Positions 10,046 to 19,489 of a stretch of 63,756 nt of DNA are shown in pieces. This DNA is from Okeania sp. SIO2B3. GTDB lineage: Bacteria; Cyanobacteriota; Cyanobacteriia; Cyanobacteriales; Microcoleaceae. Position 1 is the stretch's first letter. Each line of letters starts with the position of its first letter. The notes beneath the pieces are model-generated. The model was not told the origin of the DNA, did not search any database, and was given only the letters and a program-made list of their open reading frames with translations. Made by a program: the position numbers and the translations under genes. The stretch is taken from the NCBI RefSeq assembly GCF_010672525.1, contig NZ_JAAHGH010000040.1, positions 1 to 63,756 of the forward strand, given 5' to 3'.

Positions 10046-11047
10046 CTATGAGAAAGACTTAATTAAGCGAAACCCAATGTGTGTTGTTCCGGTATCAGGA
10101 GCTTGAGACTCTCTGGCAGCAGGTCGATAGCGACTACAATAATTTTTAGCACAGAGGTAAGAACCACCTTTGATAACGTGCAAAGCTCCTTCCTGGGGTT
10201 TGACGGGATCGAAACTGGCGATTTCGTCAGGTCCGACGGGGTTGAAACTATGGTCTTTGCCAGGATGTCCTACTTGATACCAGTCTGAGGTTAATTCCCA
10301 AACATTTCCTGTCATGTCATAAAGTCCATAGTCATTGGGAGGAAAAGATTCTACTGGAGCTGTACCTAAATAATTATCGTCTTTAGTATTGAAAAATGGA
10401 AACATCCCTTGCCAGGTGTTCGCTTTCTTTGCAGAATATTGATTTCCCCAAGTGAATTCTTGCTCTTGAAGACCTCCCCGCGCTGCATATTCCCATTGAG
10501 CTTCTGTGGGAAGAGATTTACCCACCCAATTAGCATAAGCAACCGCATCCTCATAAGCGATGTGAACCACAGGATAATTATCTTTCCCTCTGATGTTGCT
10601 CTTTTGACCGTAGGGATGTTGCCAATTAGCACCCACTGTCCAATGCCACCAACTTAAGTAAGCAACTTGTTGAATACCTTCTGAGGGAGGTTGAAAGACG
10701 AGGGAACCGGGTTGTCGTTGGTCGTCGGTTAGATTGGGAAATAGTGATTTCGGTAGGGGGCGTTCGGCAATGGTTTTATAGCCTGTTGCCTTGACAAATT
10801 TGCGAAATTCGGCGTTGGTGATTTCGTGGCGATCGATGCAAAAACTATCTACTGTGACGTCTTCAGCAGAAATTTCTGATGGATAATGATTATCCGATCC
10901 CATTGTAAAAGTTCCTCCAGGAATAAATACCATTCCCTCTAGACAACTATTATCTGTAGAGGATGCTTGTGCTGGTGTGGAGAAAGGGAAAATCAGGGAT
11001 ATTGTTAGGAAACAGATAATAAGTGATTTATGCCAAAAAGTTTTCAT
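10046..11047 (-). CDS. Secreted formylglycine-generating enzyme (sulfatase maturase)
   Basis: Oxidises the active-site cysteine of sulfatases to formylglycine. The protein has the SUMF1/FGE fold: the opening MVFIPGGTFTMGS, then EITNAEFRKFV, LPTEAQWEYAARGG, and the MTGNVWELTSDWY block. The two catalytic copper-binding cysteines of true FGEs are present in GGSYLCAKNYCSRYR (about residues 299 and 304 from this start). Many bacterial FGE-domain proteins lack them. An N-terminal hydrophobic segment ending in an Ala-rich site implies export, so maturation would occur outside the cytoplasm. I prefer the start at 11047 over 11074 because the signal peptide then begins MKTFWHK. It lies downstream of the HAD gene on the same strand. 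Confidence 0.92.
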   Translation of the reverse strand: MKTFWHKSLIICFLTISLIFPFSTPAQASSTDNSCLEGMVFIPGGTFTMGSDNHYPSEISAEDVTVDSFCIDRHEITNAEFRKFVKATGYKTIAERPLPKSLFPNLTDDQRQPGSLVFQPPSEGIQQVAYLSWWHWTVGANWQHPYGQKSNIRGKDNYPVVHIAYEDAVAYANWVGKSLPTEAQWEYAARGGLQEQEFTWGNQYSAKKANTWQGMFPFFNTKDDNYLGTAPVESFPPNDYGLYDMTGNVWELTSDWYQVGHPGKDHSFNPVGPDEIASFDPVKPQEGALHVIKGGSYLCAKNYCSRYRPAARESQAPDTGTTHIGFRLIKSFS

Positions 11048-11080
11048 AAAATGGTTGATATTTCGATAGTACAAAGTCTT

Positions 11081-11183
11081 ACAGTGCTTTTCAGATTGAT
11101 GAACCAGATGGTAACAAACAAAATTCTCTAGGGACGTTCTATGGAACGTCCCTATTTTGGTTTACCGAAATGAAAACCGCTGT
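11081..11183. mobile_element. MITE family B, copy 1
   Basis: 103 bp with inverted ends ACAGTGCTTTTCA and TGAAAACCGCTGT and an internal palindrome AGGGACGTT...AACGTCCCT. Lies between the FGE and HAD genes. Other copies: 31124-31251, 35450-35553, 36268-36372, and a diverged one at 49165-49267. Confidence 0.65.
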
Positions 11184-11238
11184 GATTTAATTTGGTATCA
11201 GGTGAGCATTGCTCACCCTACCGACTACTGATTAAAAT

Positions 11239-12255
11239 TTAGTTACACACTGGTGCAGGTGTTCTTGATAGATCTGACTCAAAAATAGTATTGAAATCGT
11301 TTTTCATACTGACTACGATCCAATTTTCACGATTTTGGGCTTCATCAAGAGATTCATTATCAGGTACTAATTTGTACTCGTACTCATTTGGTTGACATTC
11401 TGGATGTGTGCTTCCAGGTACGTCATTGTATTTATATTCTCTCTCACAATCATCGTGATTAATGAGCACGATCAAGGATTTATCAACCCCAGCATCAGTG
11501 TATTGAAACATTTCAAAATCACCACCAGAGTTACCCACTGCAATAATAGGTCGTTTGCCAATATGATTTTGAATCCCTACTGGTTTACCCTCTTGATCGT
11601 TATAGTGAGCTAGCTCCTGATGACCCTGTATTGCTTCTAAAAAAGCGGTATCACGTTTGACGTTTCCTCCAAACTCTAGATCGAAGCTTGTTTTGACGGC
11701 AGTACCAATCACTTGTTCAGGGGGAATACCATAAACTTTATCAGAAAAGGAACGAACAAAATCAATATCACCTCCAGAACAAATATAGACTTTGAAGCCA
11801 TTAGCTTTGAGGTACTTAACTAAGCCAATTACAGGTTTATAGACAAGTTCTCTATATGGAACACCAAAATTTACCTGATTTTCTTTATAGACAAATTGAC
11901 GAGCTTTCTCTATATACTCGTCTGTTGTTAAGCCAACAAAACCATCATTTTCCAGTTCAAACTGAATTGGGAAATACACAGGCTTTTCAGACCACAAAGT
12001 TCCATCGTTATCGAATACAGCAATGCGATCTTTTCGTTTAACATAATAGTCATTGCCCTTAGTAGTTACTCTTTCCACAAAGTCTATGATATCTTGTATT
12101 TTGCCATTCTCATCCCAAGAATTTAAGTGATATTCACCAGCAGCATGAGCAGGAAGACAACCTAAAGTACCACCTAAACAAAAGATTGAGAGCAGAACCG
12201 AAAGAAAAAATGAGATAGTTTTTCTGTTGGGAAACTTCATAATTGATTTACACAC
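11239..12255 (-). CDS. Secreted HAD-family phosphatase
   Basis: A haloacid-dehalogenase superfamily hydrolase, probably an extracytoplasmic phosphatase. Motif I is VFDNDGTLW with the nucleophile Asp82 and acid Asp84. The motif II region is YICSGGD, and motif IV is GNSGGDFEM with the metal-binding acids. The signal peptide has a hydrophobic core and a likely signal-peptidase I site at AHA-AG near residue 38. It lies 182 bp after the 604-residue sulfatase and 164 bp before the FGE gene, all on the same strand, so the three may form one transcription unit. A truncated second copy lies after the other sulfatase. The role in sulfatase metabolism is inferred only from this repeated linkage. Confidence 0.85.
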   Translation of the reverse strand: MCKSIMKFPNRKTISFFLSVLLSIFCLGGTLGCLPAHAAGEYHLNSWDENGKIQDIIDFVERVTTKGNDYYVKRKDRIAVFDNDGTLWSEKPVYFPIQFELENDGFVGLTTDEYIEKARQFVYKENQVNFGVPYRELVYKPVIGLVKYLKANGFKVYICSGGDIDFVRSFSDKVYGIPPEQVIGTAVKTSFDLEFGGNVKRDTAFLEAIQGHQELAHYNDQEGKPVGIQNHIGKRPIIAVGNSGGDFEMFQYTDAGVDKSLIVLINHDDCEREYKYNDVPGSTHPECQPNEYEYKLVPDNESLDEAQNRENWIVVSMKNDFNTIFESDLSRTPAPVCN

Positions 12256-12292
12256 CTTTAAATAAAGTAGGTCGAATTGTTGTTAGGAAAAA

Positions 12293-12336
12293 TAGGAGGA
12301 TCTATCTTCAACAATAGTCTTTAAAAGATCCTCCTA
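12293..12336 (-). promoter_or_regulatory. Hairpin between sulfatase and HAD gene
   Basis: Perfect 10-bp arms TAGGAGGATC (12293-12302) and GATCCTCCTA (12327-12336) enclose a 24-base loop. A shorter, diverged version is at 5333-5373 before the HAD fragment. Conservation in position suggests a real element, either a terminator-like or processing structure. Confidence 0.5.
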
Positions 12337-12437
12337 AATTCTACTTTTGTGTACACCGTAGTGTAGTCATGGAATTAATATCGCAGTCAATTTTAATTGC
12401 CTGGAAAATCACTGATGGGCAAAATTCCCACAACAGA

Positions 12438-14252
12438 CTAATCAATAGCAATCTGATTGAACCGAGTATCGGCTGCTCCTTCCTCTTTAGGGATGTTATC
12501 GATTATTTCTTCAACAATTATGTTGGGATTAGCCTTGAAAGGAGCCTGACTGGGGGGATAGTCTTTAAAAGTACCCAGGAATTTCTCTACCACTCCGCCC
12601 GCAGGTGCGAGTAAGTAGCTGCGCTGAACCCACCATCGGTTATAGTTGTTTGAATCCGTATCTCCCCGCTCGTAGGGGTCTCGACGTAGGTTAAACAGCT
12701 TTGGAATCCGCAGGGGTATAAACTCTTCCCGCCAAACATCGAAATAGTGGGCTCGTTGCTCCATATAGACCACTTTCCAGTCACCAAGCCGAACCCCCGG
12801 CAATTGACCCTCATCATTGAAGTAGATGAACTCCGAACGCGCCCCCTTAGCATCTTCTTTATCTGCCTTTTCCAGATAGGGAAGTTGATTATATCCATCC
12901 AGGTGGGTACCGCAGAATTTCGTACAGTCATTCTCAAGGCAATCCCGAAGGAGGATTTTCTTGATATCGTCTTTACCTACAGCTGCCATCAGCGTCGGCA
13001 CCCAATCCAAGTGGGAGAAAATCTCGTGGGAAACCACCCCTGCTGGAATATGACCAGGCCAGCGCACCAAAGCTGGAACGCGGTAGCCGCCTTCCCAGTT
13101 GGTGTTCTTCTCACCCCGGAACGGGCTTAGAGCACCATCGGGCCATTCATTGTAATGGGGGCCGTTGTCGGTGGTATAGATCACAATCGTGTTGTCAGCG
13201 ATCGGAACGCCGTTTTCATCTTTCAGGGTATCGAGCAGAGTCAGCAGTTTGCCCACATGACTATCGTGCTCTAACATACCATCACCGTAGAAATCCTGAC
13301 CACTTTTGCCTTCCCAATCCTCGCCGATGTGGGTGTAGAAGTGCATACGGGTAGAGTTGAACCAGGTGAAGAAAGGCTGCTTGTTGTTGACAGCGTTGGT
13401 GATGAACTCTGTGGAGCGATCGAGGAATTCGCTATCCACGTCTTTCATACGCTCGATATTAAGCGGGCCTGTGTCTTCGCAGTATTGATAGCCCAATTTA
13501 CCGAAGCGATCGAGATTTATGTCCTTGAGTGTTTTTTCGTCATAAGCCGGATTTCCATCTTTGTCGAAAATCGGCTCTTTATAAATGACTGTTGTGTCAT
13601 CAATCGGATTTCCATCTGTGTCGAAAATCGGCTCTTCATAGTAAACATCCGATGCTTTGCAATTTAGCACGCCACGAGGGCCGAATTTTTTGGCGAACTT
13701 GCCATCGGGACCCCCCGGATAGTCCACATTCTCTGGTTCTTCTTCCGCATTCAAGTGGTAGAGGTTACCAAAAAATTCATCAAAGCCATGAACCGTAGGT
13801 AGAAACTGGTTTTGATCGCCTAGGTGGTTTTTGCCAAACTGGCCAGTCGCGTAGCCCAAGGGCTTCAGTATTTCCGCCAGGGTGGGGTCTTCGTCTTGGA
13901 TGCCGTAGGGTGCACCAGGGAAACCCACTTTCAGCAGGCCGGTACGCAGGCCACTTTGCCCGGTGATAAATGCTGCTCGACCAGCGGTACAGCTTTGCTC
14001 GGCGTAGTAGTCGGTGAACAGCACGCCTTCGTTGGCAATACGGTCGATATGAGGGGTGTCGTAACCCACAATACCTTTTCCGTAGGCGCTGACATTTGTC
14101 AAACCAATATCATCTCCCATAATCACCAAAATGTTAGGAAGCTGAGTTGTTTCGGCAAATGCAGCAGATGTAGGGAGCCAAGGTAGCATCCCTGACACCC
14201 AAAGTATTAAGGACATCGCTATAGCGATCGCCATTTTTATGGCTCGTTGCAT
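12438..14252 (-). CDS. Secreted arylsulfatase, 604 residues
   Basis: Second formylglycine-type sulfatase of the island. A signal peptide ends near AFAE (about residue 34). The metal-binding Asp pair is in IMGDDIGLTN (about 47-48). The maturation motif is CTAGR with Cys88, the C-x-A-x-R variant. LEILKPLGY-like and DNGPHYNEWP blocks, typical of the family, follow. A 57-bp in-frame near-tandem duplication (13548-13660) gives two copies of an EPIFDxDGNP motif in a surface-like loop. Divergent AraC gene at 14453; HAD and FGE genes downstream on the same strand. The substrate is unknown. It differs enough from the 920-residue enzyme to suggest another sulfate ester. Confidence 0.92.
   Translation of the reverse strand: MQRAIKMAIAIAMSLILWVSGMLPWLPTSAAFAETTQLPNILVIMGDDIGLTNVSAYGKGIVGYDTPHIDRIANEGVLFTDYYAEQSCTAGRAAFITGQSGLRTGLLKVGFPGAPYGIQDEDPTLAEILKPLGYATGQFGKNHLGDQNQFLPTVHGFDEFFGNLYHLNAEEEPENVDYPGGPDGKFAKKFGPRGVLNCKASDVYYEEPIFDTDGNPIDDTTVIYKEPIFDKDGNPAYDEKTLKDINLDRFGKLGYQYCEDTGPLNIERMKDVDSEFLDRSTEFITNAVNNKQPFFTWFNSTRMHFYTHIGEDWEGKSGQDFYGDGMLEHDSHVGKLLTLLDTLKDENGVPIADNTIVIYTTDNGPHYNEWPDGALSPFRGEKNTNWEGGYRVPALVRWPGHIPAGVVSHEIFSHLDWVPTLMAAVGKDDIKKILLRDCLENDCTKFCGTHLDGYNQLPYLEKADKEDAKGARSEFIYFNDEGQLPGVRLGDWKVVYMEQRAHYFDVWREEFIPLRIPKLFNLRRDPYERGDTDSNNYNRWWVQRSYLLAPAGGVVEKFLGTFKDYPPSQAPFKANPNIIVEEIIDNIPKEEGAADTRFNQIAID
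13548..13660 (-). repeat. 57-bp near-tandem duplication inside sulfatase
   Basis: The block beginning CGGATTTCCATCT at 13548 recurs at 13605, offset 57 bp (19 codons). Both copies stay in frame and encode the EPIFDxDGNP motif. It looks like a recent in-frame duplication. Confidence 0.75.
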
Positions 14253-14452
14253 GAAAATAAACTCCTTAACTTTCAGATAAATTCAAAAACTAATTTTCAT
14301 AAGCAAAAATCAAATTTGTGACTTTGGTATTCAACTCTAGTAGTCATCTGATTCTTCAAACATTCAAAAATTCCAACTTTTTGAGTTATAATTTTGAAAA
14401 AACTAATTCGAGTCAAACATGAATTTTATTTATCAAAACTTTTGTTCAGGTG

Positions 14453-15457
14453 ATGAGTGTAAAAAAGAATAAAATTAACCAGGATAAATCTGGGACAGAT
14501 AATCAGCAGATTATTTCCCTTTCCTTTACTGATGTGGATCATTTCACTGAGTTTTTCTCCTATAGCAGAATGCAAATGATACAACTCACTGCTGAGTTTT
14601 TCCAAAGTGAATTTTTGTCGATCCAGATTGGTAACTTATATTTCATACGCCATCATGGAAATCAAGGAATTCAAGTTTGCGGTGAGAACTTGAATAAATA
14701 CCGAAATTTTGTGATTATCTGCTCTGAGAATGAAGAAGAATTTTACTCCCACCGTCGCCCTATCGATCCTCAAAGGACTATTTTTGGTTTCCACAGAGGA
14801 GAAGTAGACTTTATAGTTCCTCAAGGTGGGACGATCGCAAACATTTTAATCCCTGTGGAAATTTTTCATGCTTATGCAGACCAATTACAACGCCACGATC
14901 TCGACGATAATTTCCTGAATAAAAATCATGTGAATTTATTACCTACTGGAATGAGGGAAATTAAAGATTACTTGCAGGAAATATTTTGGTTAGCAGAACA
15001 TAAACCAAGTTGGTTACAACAAGATCATGTTGTGGATATTGTTAATAATGATTTTCTGCCTTTGTTAATTAGTAAGATTCCTACTAAGTGGAATTCTCAG
15101 GGTTCCCTCAAACCTTCCCGACGAGCTAAATTGATTGTCCAAGCAGAGCAGGAAATGTTAGCCAGGTTTGAAGAACCTCTCACCTTAAAACAACTAGCTC
15201 AAAAATTAGAGTCTAGTAGTTCCGCTTTATCCTATGGTTTTAAGGAGTTATTTTGCATGAGTCCAATGCGCTATCTCAAGGTGCGAAGACTCAATGCATT
15301 GCGACAACGCCTGAAGGCAAGCGATCCGGAGAACTCTACTATAACTAAGCTTGCGAGTCAATTTGGGTTCTGGAGTGCAGGTCATTTTGCTAGAGATTAC
15401 AAAGCCATGTTTGGAGAGTTGCCTTCAGAGACATTGCGAAAGACTGCAAAAGTTTAG
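14453..15457 (+). CDS. AraC-family transcriptional regulator
   Basis: About 334 residues. The C-terminal 100 residues carry the AraC double helix-turn-helix: EEPLTLKQLAQKL, SSSALSYGFKELFCMSPMRYL, and the closing FGFWSAGHFARDYKAMFGELPS. The N-terminal part is an effector domain without a clear match. A GTG at 14450 directly precedes the ATG at 14453; I chose the ATG. It is divergent from the 604-residue sulfatase (200-bp spacer), mirroring the arrangement of the other sulfatase and its AraC gene, so it most likely regulates that sulfatase. Confidence 0.85.
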   Translation: MSVKKNKINQDKSGTDNQQIISLSFTDVDHFTEFFSYSRMQMIQLTAEFFQSEFLSIQIGNLYFIRHHGNQGIQVCGENLNKYRNFVIICSENEEEFYSHRRPIDPQRTIFGFHRGEVDFIVPQGGTIANILIPVEIFHAYADQLQRHDLDDNFLNKNHVNLLPTGMREIKDYLQEIFWLAEHKPSWLQQDHVVDIVNNDFLPLLISKIPTKWNSQGSLKPSRRAKLIVQAEQEMLARFEEPLTLKQLAQKLESSSSALSYGFKELFCMSPMRYLKVRRLNALRQRLKASDPENSTITKLASQFGFWSAGHFARDYKAMFGELPSETLRKTAKV

Positions 15458-15518
15458 TTTGGGTGTGGATGGATAAAATATCTCTGGAAGTTATATCATG
15501 CCTAGTTAAATACTTATA

Positions 15519-15595
15519 CAGGACTTACGCAAAATATCAAATAATACACCATCTGTAGGGGCGTTACGAAGTATGCTTGTTATGCGTAAGTCCTG
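15519..15595. mobile_element. MITE family A, copy 1
   Basis: 77 bp with ends CAGGACTTACGCA and TGCGTAAGTCCTG. It is flanked by ACTTATA on both sides (15512-15518 and 15596-15602), which looks like a target-site duplication. The centre GTAGGGGCG differs from the usual palindromic core. Confidence 0.75.
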
Positions 15596-15753
15596 ACTTA
15601 TAAATAAACGGGGTCTATGTATACAAACCTCTTTTCAAACCGAAGTTTTGTAGTTTTGTTATCCATCAAGAAATAAATTTCTTGGCTCACAACAGAAATA
15701 TTTTTGTTGAATTTGGTATTATCTAGTTACAGATATATATCAATTACCTGAAG

Positions 15754-17529
15754 ATGACTAACTTTAATACCCAAAAAAATAACTACCGTAAATTAGCAAT
15801 TTTATTCACTGTTATTTTAATATTTTTCCTCAGTGCTTGTAGACCAGCGCCATCAAATTATCAATCTCGTATTGTTGTACCTACACCTAGTGATGCCTCT
15901 ACTTTTAACTATCCATTAAATCAGTCAGCATATAATGTTTTTGGCTATCTATATGAGGGTTTAATTATTGAAAATGGTATTACAGGAGAATTGGAGCCAG
16001 GGTTAGCTGAATCCTGGAAAGTTTCTGATGATGGACAAATAATAATTATTACTTTAAAAGAAGGGTTGAAGTGGTCAGATGGAGAACCTTTAACTGCTGA
16101 TGATGTAGTTTTTTCTTATAATGAAATATACCTCAGCGATAAAATTCCTACTAGCTTTAAAGACATTCTCAGAATCGGTCAAAGTGGTGCTTTACCAACA
16201 GTAAAAAAAATCGATAATCTCCGTGTAGAATTTTCTACACCTGAACCTTTTGCTCCTTTTGTCAGATATGCTGGAGGATTACCTATTTTACCTGCTCATG
16301 CTTTAAAAGAATCAGTTCGTACTACTAACTCTAAAGGAGAATTAAACTATCTCACAAAATGGGGAACTGATACCCCTGTGAAAGAAATTCTGAGTAATGG
16401 TATGTATCGCCTCAAAAGTTATACACCAAATCAGCGAATTATTTTAGAAAAAAATCCATTTTACTGGCGAAAAGATGAGCAAGGAAATAATTTACCTTAT
16501 ATTGAAAATATTGCCTGGCAAGTCATCGAAAATACAGATAATCAACTCTTAAATTTTCGTTCTGGCGAACTAGATACAATTAAGGTAGAACCAGAAATGT
16601 TTCCTCTATTAAAACGAGAAGAAAATCGCGGTCAATATACTATTTATAATGGTGGTCCGACATCTGCTTCTAGCTTTATTTCTTTTAATTTGAATGAGGC
16701 AAAGAATGCTCAAGGTCAACCATTTGTCAAACCCTTTAAATCTCGATGGTTTAATAATAAAACTTTTCGGCAAGCGATCGCCTATGCAATTAATAGGGAA
16801 GCAATGACTAATAATATATACCGTGGATTAGGTGCGCCCCAATATTCACCAATTCCGGTCACCAGTCCTTTTTATTTCTCTCCTGAAGAAGGCTTAAAAG
16901 TTTACAATTATAACCCAGAAAAAGCCAAAGAACTGTTACTGAGTGCTGGCTTTAAATATAATCAAAATGGTGAATTATTAGACAGTGAAGGTAATCGAGT
17001 AGAATTTAATTTATTATCAAGTGCGGGTCGGAAAGTTAGAGAACAAATGGCAACACAAATTAATCAAGATTTAGACAAAATAGGTATTAAGGTAAATATG
17101 CAGTTTCTCAGTTTTAATACTTATGTAGAAAGACTATCTTTATCCAGAGATTGGGAAGCTTATCTAGGAGGTTTTCTCGGAGGAGGTATTGAACCTCATG
17201 GTGGTTATAATATTTGGTCTGTTAATGGTAGATTACACACTTTTAATCAAGGACCTCAACCCGGAGAAGAGAAAATAGAAGGTTGGAAAATTAATGATTG
17301 GGAACAAGAAATAGACGACCTTTATATTAGAGCTTCTCAAGTGTTAGATGAAGAAAAACGAAAAGAAATTTATGGTCAAGCACAGCAAATTATTGCTGAA
17401 GAATTACCTTTTATATATATGGTTAATCCTTTAGAATTTGAAGCGATAAGAAATCGAATTAAAGGAATTCAATATACTGAACTTTCCGGAGGTTTCTGGA
17501 ATTTATATGAACTCCAAATTTCTGAATAA
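15754..17529 (+). CDS. ABC transporter substrate-binding lipoprotein, family 5
   Basis: 591-residue extracellular binding protein of the oligopeptide/nickel (SBP_bac_5) family, which delivers peptides or similar ligands to an ABC importer. A lipoprotein signal is clear: a hydrophobic stretch followed by the lipobox LSAC, with the cysteine about residue 29. Family blocks are present: YEGLIIENGITGELEPGLAE, LKEGLKWSDGEPLTADDVVFS, and the FRQAIAYAINRE region. No permease or ATPase gene lies next to it, so it must work with transporter parts encoded elsewhere, as is common in cyanobacteria. The ligand cannot be inferred. Confidence 0.9.
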   Translation: MTNFNTQKNNYRKLAILFTVILIFFLSACRPAPSNYQSRIVVPTPSDASTFNYPLNQSAYNVFGYLYEGLIIENGITGELEPGLAESWKVSDDGQIIIITLKEGLKWSDGEPLTADDVVFSYNEIYLSDKIPTSFKDILRIGQSGALPTVKKIDNLRVEFSTPEPFAPFVRYAGGLPILPAHALKESVRTTNSKGELNYLTKWGTDTPVKEILSNGMYRLKSYTPNQRIILEKNPFYWRKDEQGNNLPYIENIAWQVIENTDNQLLNFRSGELDTIKVEPEMFPLLKREENRGQYTIYNGGPTSASSFISFNLNEAKNAQGQPFVKPFKSRWFNNKTFRQAIAYAINREAMTNNIYRGLGAPQYSPIPVTSPFYFSPEEGLKVYNYNPEKAKELLLSAGFKYNQNGELLDSEGNRVEFNLLSSAGRKVREQMATQINQDLDKIGIKVNMQFLSFNTYVERLSLSRDWEAYLGGFLGGGIEPHGGYNIWSVNGRLHTFNQGPQPGEEKIEGWKINDWEQEIDDLYIRASQVLDEEKRKEIYGQAQQIIAEELPFIYMVNPLEFEAIRNRIKGIQYTELSGGFWNLYELQISE

Positions 17530-17764
17530 AGAAGGAAGAAGGCATCCTCCCTTACCCCCCTTTGAAAGGGGGGAAGAAGAAGGAAAAATCTTACGTTGTC
17601 TTATTTTTAAACTTTTGATTTCTCCTAACCTTTCCTTCGACTTATAACTAAAAATAAAAAGTATACCTCTGTGAAATAGAAAGTCAAACAAATTATCTCA
17701 AGAAAAGAGGGAACAGGGATAAATAATTGACCTTTGATTTTTGATTTTTGGAGATGTCTAATAT

Positions 17765-17855
17765 CAGGACTTACACATAACCACCTTATGTAGTAGGGGC
17801 GAATGCCATTCGCCCTTACAGATGGTGTATAATTCCATTTTTTGCGTAAGTCCTG
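17765..17855. mobile_element. MITE family A, copy 2
   Basis: 91 bp from CAGGACTTACACA to TTGCGTAAGTCCTG, with the core GGGCGAATGCCATTCGCCC forming a near-perfect central palindrome. ATAT flanks both ends. Confidence 0.75.
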
Positions 17856-18097
17856 ATATATCAATTATTAATTTACAGAACTTTGCAGGCGATTAGCTAC
17901 AATACTCAAAGCAATAAGTCAGTCTAGTAGTAGATTGACACAGCTAAAACTGTGCAATAGATTTTTCGGCATTGCATAATTGCGGGATAATTTTGTCAAA
18001 GAGCAGAAACCATAATCCCCGTGTCTCCGTGTCCCCGTGTCAGACGAAATCATCCCAGTATTCAGCAACGCCGATTTTTCTTTATAGGTGTCTATCT

Positions 18098-18146
18098 CCC
18101 CTACTCCCTACTCCCTACTCCCTACTCCCTACTCCCTACTCCCTAA
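18098..18146. repeat. Heptamer tandem repeat (CCCTACT)
   Basis: About seven tandem CCCTACT units, the short tandem heptamer repeats (STRR type) known from cyanobacteria. They lie immediately upstream of larB and stay open in its frame, which artificially lengthens the reading frame upstream. Confidence 0.7.
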
Positions 18147-18156
18147 TTTAATTCTA

Positions 18157-18978
18157 ATGAAATCAGAAGATTTAAAGCAGTTATTAACAGCAATTTCTAC
18201 AGGAGATATAACTCCAGAGTCAGCTTTAGAAAAGCTCAAGAATTTTGATTTTGAAAATGTCGAAAATTTTGCCAAAATTGACCACCATAGAAATATCAGA
18301 ACAGGTTTTCCTGAAGTTATCTGGGGACCAGGAAAAACACCAGAACAAATTGTCAAAATCATGGAGGTAATGAGGAAAAATAATCCTGTAGTAATGGCAA
18401 CAAGAATTGAACCAGAAATTTATGAACAGTTGCAGGATAAAATTGCTGGTCTCTATTACTATCGAGATGCAAAAATATGTGCAATTATCTCTGATTTTCC
18501 TACTCCAAAACATCAAGGTGTAATTACAATTGTAAGTGCGGGTACTGCTGATTTAAAAGTAGGAGAAGAAGCAGCAGTTACAGCTACTCTTTGTGGTTTT
18601 TCTGTAAAGCGGCTTTGGGATGTAGGAGTAGCAGGAATACATCGTTTATTAAGCAATAAACATTTAATTGCAGAAGCTGATGTACTAATTGTAGTAGCAG
18701 GTATGGAAGGTGCTTTACCTAGTGTAGTTGCAGGTTTAGCAGATTGTCCTGTTATTGCAGTACCTACAAGTGTAGGTTATGGAGCTAATTTTGATGGTTT
18801 AGCTCCACTATTAACAATGTTAAATTCTTGTGCGCCAGGAATAGGTGTTGTGAATATTGATAATGGTTTTGGAGCAGCTATTTTAGCAGGGCAAATTATT
18901 AGGATAGGAGAGAAATTAGCTATTGAAGAAGGAAGAAGAAAGAAGGAAGAAGTGGATGGGGACTCAAACTCTAAGTGA
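18157..18978 (+). CDS. LarB, nickel-pincer cofactor biosynthesis carboxylase
   Basis: LarB carboxylates the pyridinium ring of nicotinate adenine dinucleotide and hydrolyses the phosphoanhydride. This is the first step to the nickel-pincer nucleotide used by lactate racemase and related enzymes. The N-terminal helices are followed by FPEVIWGPGKTPEQI and VMATRIEP. The AIR-carboxylase-like core has VSAGTADLKVGEEAAVTA and VVAGMEGALPSVVAGL, then VPTSVGYGANFDGLAPLLTML. I set the start at the ATG at 18157 (MKSEDLKQLL). The 23 codons upstream only translate the CCCTACT repeat. No larC or larE is in the window. Confidence 0.93.
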   Translation: MKSEDLKQLLTAISTGDITPESALEKLKNFDFENVENFAKIDHHRNIRTGFPEVIWGPGKTPEQIVKIMEVMRKNNPVVMATRIEPEIYEQLQDKIAGLYYYRDAKICAIISDFPTPKHQGVITIVSAGTADLKVGEEAAVTATLCGFSVKRLWDVGVAGIHRLLSNKHLIAEADVLIVVAGMEGALPSVVAGLADCPVIAVPTSVGYGANFDGLAPLLTMLNSCAPGIGVVNIDNGFGAAILAGQIIRIGEKLAIEEGRRKKEEVDGDSNSK

Positions 18979-18983
18979 TTGTA

Positions 18984-19008
18984 AACACCCTGTAGAAGGC
19001 GGGGTGTT
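18984..19008 (+). terminator. Hairpin after larB
   Basis: Perfect 7-bp arms AACACCC (18984-18990) and GGGTGTT (19002-19008) starting six bases after the larB stop codon. There is no T-run after it, so it may be a processing hairpin or a remnant of an IS605-type right end rather than a strong terminator. Confidence 0.35.
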
Positions 19009-19439
19009 AAACCTAAAATAAAATGATCAAAAATTTAGGTAATTAGTAATTGCTGAAACGACTTAAAAATTTATCTTTTAGGAGTCCTCAGGAGTCAGGA
19101 GAGAAGAAGAAGGAGTTGGAAGGTATAAGGAGGAGAAAGTTTTTTTGTCACGCTCTTATCCGGACATGATATTACACCATTTTGAAAAAAGAATGTTACA
19201 AATAATAAGCGCCATTAAAAGACTTTATCTGAAATGTCTATTAGACATCTCCAAAAATCAAAAATAAAATCAATTATCCCACACAAATTATCAATTCTTC
19301 CCCTCCTGGGAGGGGGAGGGGCGAGGGGTGGGTTCTCTACTCCCGACTCCCGACTCCCTCTTTTCTGGAGATGTCTATTTGACAAAAAAGATAATTTACG
19401 ACATCAAAACTGGCATTAAACCTATTCCTTCTGACAACT

Positions 19440-19483
19440 GACAACTGATAACTGATAACTGATAACTGATAACTGATAACTGA
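19440..19483. repeat. Heptamer tandem repeat (GATAACT)
   Basis: Five or more tandem GATAACT units, preceded by related GACAACT units. An STRR-type repeat just beyond the pirin gene's stop. Confidence 0.6.
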
Positions 19484-19489
19484 AATGAA

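Larger units (their letters stand above)
17530..18156. other. Intergenic region with MITE A and heptamer repeats
   Basis: About 0.6 kb. It contains MITE A copy 2 (17765-17855) and ends in a run of CCCTACT heptamers (about 18098-18146) directly before the larB start. No gene seen. Confidence 0.6.
18979..19489. other. Intergenic region, repeats only
   Basis: About 0.5 kb. It starts with a hairpin after larB, then contains text-like GAAGAAGG sequence, a copy of the CCCCTCCTGGGAGGGG palindrome near 19301, and GATAACT heptamers at about 19440-19483. No gene seen. Confidence 0.6.

Noticed and set aside
18088-18156. Longer LarB with 23 extra residues
   Set aside because: The extra codons translate the CCCTACT heptamer repeat; family proteins begin near MKSEDLKQLL.
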